Shown piece by piece: positions 1-4,647 of a stretch of DNA of 5,875 bases. Positions within the stretch are counted from its first letter, which is position 1. Each line of letters starts with the position of its first letter. The DNA comes from Bifidobacterium breve (GTDB lineage Bacteria; Actinomycetota; Actinomycetes; S36-B12): the NCBI GenBank assembly GCA_943328365.2, contig CALPZT020000115.1:1-5875 (forward strand), read 5' to 3'. The translations under genes were made by a program, and so were the position numbers. The notes below the pieces were generated by a model. That model worked only from the letters and a program-made list of their open reading frames with translations. It had not been told where the DNA came from and made no database searches.

Positions 1-924
1 CGACGCGAGTGGCTCGACCTCGCCCGAAAGGTCGAGGCGCTCGGCTATTCGACCCTGTTCCTCGCCGATCACTACCTCGGACCAGGCGAGCTCATCGAGC
101 CCACCGGTCACCGGGTCCAGACCCTCGCTTCCATCCCCGCCATGGCTGCAGCGGCGGTCGTCACGGAGACCCTTCGCATCGGCTCCCGAATGACGTGCGT
201 CGGCTACCACCTGCCGTCCGTCCTCGTGAAGGAGATGGCATCGATCGACGTGCTCTCCGAGGGCAGGCTCGAGATCGGTCTCGGTGCAGGCTGGCTCGCG
301 AATGAGTACGAAGCGCTCGGCATCCCATTCGAGGCGGCCGGACGCCGGATTCAACTCCTGCGCGAGACCACCGAGCTGATGCTGGCTGCCTACTCGGGTC
401 AGCCGCTCGACTACCGCGGCGAGCAGGTTTCCTCGTATGGCTACACCGCTGTCCCGCCGACCATTCAACGGCCGCATCCGCCGATCATGATCGGGGGAGG
501 GGCGCCGAAGGTGCTCGCGCTCGCGGGTGAGCTCGCCGACATCGTGAGCATCAACTTCAACAACAGTGCGGGGGTCGTCGGAGCGAACAGCATCGCGAGC
601 TCCACTGCCGATGAAACCGACAGGAAGATCGCCTGGGTGCGCGACGGCGCTGGCGACCGCTTCGGCTCGATCGAACTCGAGACCGCCTGCTACTTCGTTT
701 CGGTCGACGGTGTCTCTGAGATCACGGCTGAATCGCTCATGTCCCGCACGAACCTCAGTCGCGCTGAACTCGTCGATTTCCCGCATGCAGCGGTCGGCAG
801 TGTCGCCGAAATCTGCGAGGCGCTCATCCGCAGGCGCGAGCGCTACGGCTTCTCCTACATCACCGTCGGCGACGCGAATATCGATGCATTCGCCCCTGTC
901 GTCGCCCAACTCACCGGAAAGTAG
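1..924 (+). CDS. LLM-class F420-type oxidoreductase (MSMEG_2516-like), 5' end missing
   Basis: This is a luciferase-like monooxygenase-fold flavin/deazaflavin enzyme, probably a cytosolic oxidoreductase using coenzyme F420. The frame is open from the first base, so the start lies upstream; 307 residues are visible, and the family is usually only slightly longer, so perhaps 10-20 residues are missing. Visible landmarks, counted from base 1: LADH near residues 21-24, the TETLRIG strand near 55-61, the family hallmark SEGRLEIGLGAGW near 86-98, PPIMIGGG near 164-171, then the ELADIVS strand. The segment DETDRKIAWVRDGAGDRF near 204-221 is typical of the MSMEG_2516 (TIGR03621-type) subgroup. The substrate cannot be told from sequence. 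The gene ends 2 nt before the TIM-barrel gene, so the two are almost certainly co-transcribed. F420 rather than FMN use is inferred from subgroup resemblance; the fold assignment is secure. Confidence 0.9.
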   Translation, partial: RREWLDLARKVEALGYSTLFLADHYLGPGELIEPTGHRVQTLASIPAMAAAAVVTETLRIGSRMTCVGYHLPSVLVKEMASIDVLSEGRLEIGLGAGWLANEYEALGIPFEAAGRRIQLLRETTELMLAAYSGQPLDYRGEQVSSYGYTAVPPTIQRPHPPIMIGGGAPKVLALAGELADIVSINFNNSAGVVGANSIASSTADETDRKIAWVRDGAGDRFGSIELETACYFVSVDGVSEITAESLMSRTNLSRAELVDFPHAAVGSVAEICEALIRRRERYGFSYITVGDANIDAFAPVVAQLTGK

Positions 925-926
925 CC

Positions 927-1730
927 ATGACCAAGGACTATTCGCTCGCCCACCTGTCGATGATCGAGGTACCGCCGATCGAACTCGTGCGCGCAGCTTC
1001 GTCCGCCGGCTTTCAGCACACGGGCTTTCGGCTGACGCCGACCTCCTCCGGCGTCGACCATGACATCCTCGGAAACGGGGTGGCGATCCGGGAGTTGAAG
1101 GCGGCCATCGATGATTCGGGTATCGGGATTCTGGACCTCGAGGTCATCCGAATCAAGGAGGACGGCCCCACGCTCGACCCGACCGGACTCTTCGAGGCCG
1201 CCGAGTACCTCGGAGCCCGCTACGTCATCACCACGCTCGAGGATCCGAATCCGGAGCGCCGTGTCGCATCACTCGCCCTCCTCGCCGAGCAGGCCGCCGA
1301 GTACGGGGTCGCACTGTCTGTCGAGTTCATGCTCTTCTCAGCGGCCCCGACCCTGCAGGATGCGTGCGAGGCCGTGCTGGCGGCAGGTGCGCCGAACGTG
1401 GTCGTGCTCGCCGACATCCTGCACCTGACCCGCTCCGGTGGCACCCCCGACGACATGCTCGACTACCCGGCCAGGCTCTTCCCGTACGTGCAGATCTGCG
1501 GAGCCCACGGAGCAGGTGCTGCGCCCGATGCAGCAACGGCACGAGCCGAGGCAGTGACTGCGCGACTCATGCCGGGCGAGGGCGACCTGCCTGTTCGCGA
1601 GTTCACCGAGTGCATCCCAGCAGGCGCAATACTGAGCGTCGAGAGCCCGCTGGCGGGGCTGGGCAATCCTGCTGATCCTGCAGCGCTCGCCGCGGACCTT
1701 CTGGCATCGGCACGACTGGTCAGCGAATGA
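927..1730 (+). CDS. Xylose-isomerase-like TIM-barrel protein (sugar phosphate isomerase/epimerase family)
   Basis: This 267-residue protein belongs to the AP-endonuclease-2/xylose-isomerase-like TIM-barrel superfamily, whose members are usually divalent-metal-dependent isomerases, epimerases or dehydratases. Candidate metal/active-site residues sit in the expected order at the ends of barrel strands: Glu133 (VEFM), Asp163 and His166 (ADILHLTR), Gln189 (VQICG) and Glu239 (SVESP). Gln stands where many relatives have His, a variant that I believe also occurs within the family. Length fits a single-domain member. The ATG is preceded by GGAAAG at 916-921, inside the upstream gene, with a 5-nt spacer. 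The 2-nt gap to the oxidoreductase and 13-nt gap to the phosphatase indicate an operon. The reaction and substrate are unknown; ring-opening, isomerising or lyase steps on a catabolic intermediate are all possible. Confidence 0.87.
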   Translation: MTKDYSLAHLSMIEVPPIELVRAASSAGFQHTGFRLTPTSSGVDHDILGNGVAIRELKAAIDDSGIGILDLEVIRIKEDGPTLDPTGLFEAAEYLGARYVITTLEDPNPERRVASLALLAEQAAEYGVALSVEFMLFSAAPTLQDACEAVLAAGAPNVVVLADILHLTRSGGTPDDMLDYPARLFPYVQICGAHGAGAAPDAATARAEAVTARLMPGEGDLPVREFTECIPAGAILSVESPLAGLGNPADPAALAADLLASARLVSE

Positions 1731-1743
1731 AGGGGGCGCGTGC

Positions 1744-2493
1744 ATGACGACATCAGCAGCCACGGTCATCGAGGTTGACGGCCTCGCGAATGCGCGCGAC
1801 CTCGGCGGCATCACGACCGCTGACGGTCGTGTGGTGAAATCCGGCGTGGTCGTCCGCTGTGACAACCTGCGCAGCCTTACGACGCAGGGCCACATTGATC
1901 TCGTCACCCTGGTCAGCCCTCGCACGGTCATCGACCTCCGCACCGAACCCGAGGTCGCGCATGACGGCTACGTCCTCGCCGACGAGTCGATCACCGTGCT
2001 CAACTTCGCGATGCTCCCGCTTTCCGGCATCTCCCAGGAGCAGATCGATGCCGGTGCGTGCGACAACCTCATCGACGACTACATGGGTCAGATCGAGGTC
2101 AACGGAGACTCGGTCATGATGGCATTGCGCGAGATTGCCTCGGCTGACCGTCATCCGGTCGTCTACCACTGCACTGCGGGCAAGGACCGCACGGGCATCG
2201 TCACGGCGATGCTCTTGGCAATCCTCGGCGTCGATCACGAGACCATCGCGGCCGACTACCACGTCACGACGGCGAACATGGTGCCGATCATCGAGCGGAT
2301 TCGCAGCGCTCAGGTCTACAAGGACAACGGCCTCGCCGCTGCACCTGCCTGGATTTTCGCCTCAGACCCCGAGACGATGCTCGCCTTCCTCGATCGAATG
2401 ACGGCGAAGTACGGCAGCGCCGAGGCGTGGGCGCTGCAGCGTGGGCTGACTGCCGAGGAGATCGATTCGATCAGGGCCCTGCTCCTCGACTGA
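1744..2493 (+). CDS. Tyrosine/lipid-type protein phosphatase (MptpB-like, Y_phosphatase3 family)
   Basis: This 249-residue cysteine-dependent phosphatase carries the P-loop HCTAGKDRTG at residues 142-151, with nucleophile Cys143, phosphate-binding Arg149, and Lys147-Asp148 inside the loop. The N-terminal NARDLGG (16-22), VVRCDNL (36-42) and VIDLRTEPE (63-71) are the other family landmarks. The HCxxGKDR loop matches the mycobacterial MptpB type, whose members can act on phosphotyrosine and on phosphoinositides, so the substrate need not be a protein. No signal peptide or membrane segment is seen, though MptpB-type enzymes can be exported without one. The ATG follows AAGGGGG at 1730-1736 with a 7-nt spacer; the Shine-Dalgarno begins on the last base of the preceding stop codon. 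It is the last gene of the rightward operon and converges on the SDR gene. Its role beside redox enzymes is unclear; removing phosphate from a pathway intermediate or general signalling are both possible. Confidence 0.88.
   Translation: MTTSAATVIEVDGLANARDLGGITTADGRVVKSGVVVRCDNLRSLTTQGHIDLVTLVSPRTVIDLRTEPEVAHDGYVLADESITVLNFAMLPLSGISQEQIDAGACDNLIDDYMGQIEVNGDSVMMALREIASADRHPVVYHCTAGKDRTGIVTAMLLAILGVDHETIAADYHVTTANMVPIIERIRSAQVYKDNGLAAAPAWIFASDPETMLAFLDRMTAKYGSAEAWALQRGLTAEEIDSIRALLLD
1812..1831. repeat. Perfect 8-bp inverted repeat inside the phosphatase coding region
   Basis: CACGACCG (1812-1819) and CGGTCGTG (1824-1831) are exact complements separated by the 4-nt loop CTGA. They would make a stable GC-rich hairpin in the mRNA about 70 nt downstream of the phosphatase start. 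No U-tract follows, so it is not a terminator. It encodes part of TTADGRV and may be chance in GC-rich coding DNA. Confidence 0.4.
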
Positions 2494-2526
2494 CCGCATC
2501 ACCAGGCGGCACATGATCGGTGAAGG

Positions 2527-2565
2527 CTGCCCTACTGAGCTGCTCTACTGAGCTGCCCTACTGGA
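2527..2565. repeat. Three tandem copies of a 13-bp repeat at the convergent gene junction
   Basis: The unit CTGCCCTACTGAG occurs at 2527-2539, as CTGCTCTACTGAG at 2540-2552 (one change), and as CTGCCCTACTGGA at 2553-2565. The last copy overlaps the final codons and TAG stop of the leftward SDR gene, so each copy repeats its Gln-stop codon pair in a shifted frame. The rest of the 64-bp spacer between the phosphatase and SDR stops (2494-2557) shows no convincing rho-independent terminator: the best stem, GCTC-TACT-GAGC at 2542-2553, has only 4 bp and no T-run. Confidence 0.8.
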
Positions 2566-3307
2566 TCGTCTCGCCGCCGTCGACGACGAGCGTGGCCCCG
2601 GTCATGAAGCTGGCATCGTCGCTGAGCAGGAAGCACACGACTGCGGCGAGCTCATCGGCTTTCGCGATCCGCTTCAGCGGAATGTTCGCGCCGAAGATCT
2701 CAGCGCCCTTCTCCAGAGAGCCCCCGCGTGCGAGCATGATGGGCTCGGTCATGCCGGTCTGAGTGCGCCCGGGAGCAACGCAGTTCACTCGCACGGCAGG
2801 GGCCGCCTCGAGGGCAAACTGCCGAGTGAACCCGGTGATCGCGGCCTTCGCGGCGCCATAGGGGACGTTGAGCTTCTGCCCGACGACCGCCGCCGTCGAG
2901 GCGATGGTGACGAGCGAGCCGCCGCCTCGCGACTGCATGACGGGGTTCGTGTACTTGGCGGTGAGAAAGGTGCCGCCGACATGCACCTCCATCATTCGGT
3001 TGAAGCGTGCTGAATCCCACTCGGAGATGAGGTCGAACTCGGCGTGCCCGGCGCAGGCGAGGACGACATCGATGCCGCCGAGCTGGGCGACCGTGGCGTC
3101 GACGGCTGCCTGAACCTGGGCCTCATCGGCCACATTCGCCGCTAGGCCGATGCAACCCGGCAGGTCGGCGGCGACTGCCCTCGCCTTGGCAAGGTCGAGG
3201 TCGACAATCGCTGCGCGGCCGCCCTCGGCCACGACGCGTGCGGCAGTGGCTCGGCCGATGCCGCTCGCGCCACCGGTGACAAACAGGATCTTGTTCTCGA
3301 ATCGCAT
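2558..3307 (-). CDS. SDR-family NAD(P)-dependent oxidoreductase
   Basis: This 249-residue classical short-chain dehydrogenase/reductase oxidises or reduces an alcohol/carbonyl pair on an unknown small substrate in the cytosol. It has the Rossmann cofactor motif TGGASGIG (11-18), acidic residues Asp36 and Asp38 after the second strand (VDLD), which favour NAD(H) over NADP(H), ACAG (84-87) in place of the usual NNAG, and catalytic Ser137, Tyr150 and Lys154. PGRTQTGM follows and the protein ends with the expected MTGATLVVDGG strand. The conserved Asn of the active-site tetrad is His109 (EVHVGG), a less common variant. The ATG is preceded by GAGGGGA at 3319-3313 with a 5-nt spacer. It lies 39 nt downstream of the PPOX-fold gene on the same strand, probably in the same transcript, and is convergent with the phosphatase gene. 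Confidence 0.93.
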   Translation of the reverse strand: MRFENKILFVTGGASGIGRATAARVVAEGGRAAIVDLDLAKARAVAADLPGCIGLAANVADEAQVQAAVDATVAQLGGIDVVLACAGHAEFDLISEWDSARFNRMMEVHVGGTFLTAKYTNPVMQSRGGGSLVTIASTAAVVGQKLNVPYGAAKAAITGFTRQFALEAAPAVRVNCVAPGRTQTGMTEPIMLARGGSLEKGAEIFGANIPLKRIAKADELAAVVCFLLSDDASFMTGATLVVDGGETIQ

Positions 3308-3346
3308 GGAAATCCCCTCGGATGCTGTGTGAGTGCGCGTGAAACG

Positions 3347-3874
3347 TCAGTGCGCGGCTGAGGGGGAGTCGCTCGGGCGTGCGCCTTCAGCGGCCTTCCA
3401 CATCTTGGCGCTGTCGAATCCGATGCGGGTGACGGGGTTGAGTTCGAGGATGACGCGGCCGGGTGAGTCGAGCATCGTGCGGAAGGCCTCGGCCTTCTCT
3501 GGCTCGCCCGGGCGCATCGCGCTCGCGAACTCCGGGAGGATCCGGTCGAGGGTCTCGCGGTCGCTGTGCACGGTCGCGTTGCACTTGTAGGTGATCGAAC
3601 GGCGCTCCTTCACCGAGGAGCCCTTCGAGGTCACGGCAATGCTCACGCGCGGATCCTTGCGGATCGAGGCGATGCGCGGACGCTCCTCGCTCGCGGTGAG
3701 CCAGAAGGTGCCGTCGCGGTAGATGAAGTTGACGATGACCCCCATGGGCCAGCCTTCCTTGCCCGACCAGATGAGCGTGCATTCGATCTGCGCTGTGAGT
3801 AACTCCAGTTCATCATCAGTATCAAGGCTGTAGGACTTGACGTCCTCCCAGTTCTTTGCCTGTGCTGAAGACAC
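3347..3874 (-). CDS. PPOX-class FMN/F420-binding split-barrel protein
   Basis: This protein of the pyridoxamine-5'-phosphate-oxidase-like split beta-barrel superfamily (175 residues from the chosen start) binds FMN, F420 or sometimes haem in characterised relatives. The core runs from IECTLIWSG through GVIVNFIYRDGTFWLTASEERPRI to RKDPRVSIAVTS, the pattern of paired strands with a dPRVs turn found in this superfamily; the C-terminal part has RVILELNPVTRIGFD. I chose GTG at 3874-3872 because GAGAGGA (3886-3880) sits 5 nt before it; a GTG at 3922 is in frame but adds 16 residues unlike the family and has no good ribosome binding site. It is the first gene of a leftward pair with the SDR and is divergent from the SnoaL-like gene. 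Whether it is an oxidoreductase or a cofactor-binding accessory protein cannot be decided here; F420 use is plausible but unproven. Confidence 0.82.
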   Translation of the reverse strand: MSSAQAKNWEDVKSYSLDTDDELELLTAQIECTLIWSGKEGWPMGVIVNFIYRDGTFWLTASEERPRIASIRKDPRVSIAVTSKGSSVKERRSITYKCNATVHSDRETLDRILPEFASAMRPGEPEKAEAFRTMLDSPGRVILELNPVTRIGFDSAKMWKAAEGARPSDSPSAAH

Positions 3875-3879
3875 GTGTT

Positions 3880-3886
3880 TCCTCTC
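3880..3886 (-). promoter_or_regulatory. Ribosome binding site deciding the PPOX gene start
   Basis: GAGAGGA on the minus strand lies 5 nt upstream of the GTG at 3874-3872, ideal spacing. This supports that start over the in-frame GTG at 3922. The start codon itself sits inside the 8-bp palindrome ACACGTGT (3871-3878). Confidence 0.7.
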
Positions 3887-3929
3887 AGAATGCGGCGAAT
3901 GCAATGCCCGTAAGCGTGTCACAGATGGG

Positions 3930-3935
3930 GGTCAA
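3930..3935 (-). promoter_or_regulatory. Possible -35 box of the leftward PPOX-SDR promoter
   Basis: TTGACC on the minus strand is a close match to a sigma-70-type -35 element. Seventeen nucleotides further on lies only a weak -10 candidate (TACGGG), so the promoter is tentative. If real, transcription would start about 30 nt upstream of the PPOX gene's GTG. Confidence 0.3.
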
Positions 3936-3949
3936 TTGCTAGAGAGTCC

Positions 3950-3978
3950 TTGCATAAACTAGAAAGGGTGTCTAGTTT
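3950..3978 (+). promoter_or_regulatory. Candidate promoter for the SnoaL-like and PEP-utilizing genes
   Basis: TTGCAT (3950-3955) and TAGTTT (3973-3978), separated by 17 nt, form a plausible -35/-10 pair in the only AT-rich patch of the divergent region. An alternative -10 is TAAACT at 3955-3960. Its spacer and -10 coincide with the inverted repeat at 3956-3978, as expected of a repressor-controlled promoter. The predicted leader to the GTG at 4118 would be about 130 nt and contain the tandem repeat array. Confidence 0.45.
3956..3978. promoter_or_regulatory. Perfect inverted repeat, probable operator in the divergent region
   Basis: AAACTAGA (3956-3963) and TCTAGTTT (3971-3978) are exact complements around a 7-nt spacer, in a 23-bp dyad. 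Size and symmetry suit a dimeric regulator such as a TetR, GntR or MarR type. It lies between divergent genes, about 93 bp from the PPOX start and 151 bp from the SnoaL start, and could control both. A further CTAGA occurs nearby at 3939-3943. No regulator gene is in the window, so the binding protein is unknown. As a hairpin it lacks a following T-run and is not a typical terminator. Confidence 0.6.
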
Positions 3979-4002
3979 CATCGGTGGAGGTCCGTCTCGC
4001 AG

Positions 4003-4086
4003 CACCGTCCGTCCTGCACCGTCCGTCCTGCCTCGTCCGTCCTGCCTCGTCCGTCCTGCCTCGTCCGTCCTGCCTCGTCCGTCCTG
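4003..4086. repeat. Six tandem copies of a 14-bp repeat in the SnoaL gene leader
   Basis: Two copies of CACCGTCCGTCCTG (4003-4016, 4017-4030) are followed by four copies of CCTCGTCCGTCCTG (4031-4044, 4045-4058, 4059-4072, 4073-4086). All copies are full length and identical within each type, which suggests recent expansion by slippage. The array starts 25 bp after the putative operator and ends 31 bp before the GTG at 4118. Each unit contains TCCT, complementary to the AGGA of the ribosome binding site. The repetitive minus-strand reading frame through it has no coding character. Confidence 0.93.
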
Positions 4087-4107
4087 ACCCTTCCGCTTCA
4101 TCCTTCT

Positions 4108-4112
4108 AGGAG
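4108..4112 (+). promoter_or_regulatory. Ribosome binding site deciding the SnoaL-like gene start
   Basis: AGGAG lies 5 nt before GTG 4118-4120 and supports the GTG start. TCCT at 4101-4104 just upstream is its complement, but the 3-nt loop makes that local hairpin weak. Confidence 0.7.
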
Positions 4113-4117
4113 CCCAC

Positions 4118-4564
4118 GTGCCGCTCGATCTGCAGACCATCTCCGATCGGATGGAAATCGACGATCTCCTTGTCCGCTACTCACGGGCGATCGATACCAA
4201 GAATTTCGCCGAGCTGGAGAACCTGTTCATCCCGGATGGCGAGTACGACGCGGGTAGCCTCGGCCATCCAACGAGCGCGAAAGCCATCCGAGCAATGATC
4301 GAATCCGCCATCGGCGGGCTCGACGCGACGATGCATCTCGTGGCCAAGAGCCTCATCGACCTCGACGGCGACACCGCCGAGGTGCGCACGTACCTCGTCT
4401 CCCAGCACATCCGCGAGTCGACCCCCGGCCCGGTGAAGCACTATTTCATCGGAGCCGAGTACGCAGACCGAGTCGTTCGCACGGCGGAGGGCTGGAAGTT
4501 CGCCTATCGTCGCCTCGACCGAATGTGGAAAGAGGGCGATCGCTCCGTCATCGTCCGCGACTAG
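4118..4564 (+). CDS. SnoaL-like / NTF2-fold protein
   Basis: This 148-residue protein has the cone-shaped alpha+beta barrel fold of the SnoaL/NTF2 superfamily (SnoaL_4-like). It contains polyketide cyclases, dehydratases such as scytalone dehydratase, hydroxylating-dioxygenase small subunits and non-catalytic binding proteins. The N-terminal helix pattern MEIDDLLVRYSRAID (12-26) followed by ELENLFIPDGEYD (32-44) is characteristic, and the C-terminal strands include HYFIGAEYADRVVRT and GWKFAYRRLDRMW. Tyr21, Asp26, His73 and His97 fall roughly where scytalone dehydratase has its Tyr/Asp/His/His active site, so an enzymatic role such as dehydration or isomerisation is possible, but this is inference without alignment. 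It is first in the rightward unit, read from the divergent control region, with the PEP-utilizing gene 83 nt downstream. Confidence 0.87.
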   Translation: MPLDLQTISDRMEIDDLLVRYSRAIDTKNFAELENLFIPDGEYDAGSLGHPTSAKAIRAMIESAIGGLDATMHLVAKSLIDLDGDTAEVRTYLVSQHIRESTPGPVKHYFIGAEYADRVVRTAEGWKFAYRRLDRMWKEGDRSVIVRD

Positions 4565-4585
4565 CCTTCGACCCACCGCCTACCG

Positions 4586-4612
4586 CCCACCACCCACCAC
4601 CACCCACCACCC
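4586..4612 (-). repeat. C-rich CCACC spacer with G-quadruplex motif on the minus strand
   Basis: On the minus strand four GGG tracts (complements of 4586-4588, 4593-4595, 4603-4605 and 4610-4612) are separated by loops of 4, 7 and 4 nt, fitting the G3+N1-7 quadruplex rule. The flanking 4571-4585 is also C-rich. It sits in the 83-bp spacer between the SnoaL-like stop and the PEP-utilizing gene. The G-rich strand is the template for rightward transcription, so any structure would form in DNA, not in the mRNA. Confidence 0.7.
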
Positions 4613-4647
4613 GCAGGCACGTCACCGAACTGAGCAAGGGAGTCACC

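Noticed and set aside
1812..1831. Attenuator or terminator hairpin inside the phosphatase gene
   Set aside because: The 8-bp stem is perfect but has no following T-tract and lies within conserved coding sequence; chance is a sufficient explanation, so it is kept only as a low-confidence repeat.
1338..1943. Minus-strand open frame of 201 codons across the TIM-barrel/phosphatase junction
   Set aside because: It crosses two well-supported plus-strand genes, matches no family I recognise and is rich in Arg, Ser and Cys, as expected of a shadow frame.
1753..2262. Minus-strand open frame of 169 codons opposite the phosphatase
   Set aside because: The sense strand encodes a complete phosphatase with its catalytic P-loop; the antisense frame has no recognisable motif.
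2494..2557. Bidirectional rho-independent terminator between the convergent genes
   Set aside because: The best stem is only 4 bp and there is no T-run on either strand; termination here may be Rho-dependent or lie elsewhere.
4003..4086. CRISPR array
   Set aside because: The 14-bp units are directly contiguous with no unique spacers, so this is a tandem (VNTR-type) repeat.
3919..4140. Minus-strand open frame encoding repeated GRTDEAG/RTRQDG-like peptides
   Set aside because: It is simply the translation of the 14-bp tandem array; 14 is not a multiple of 3, so the frame cycles, and it overlaps the start of the SnoaL-like gene.
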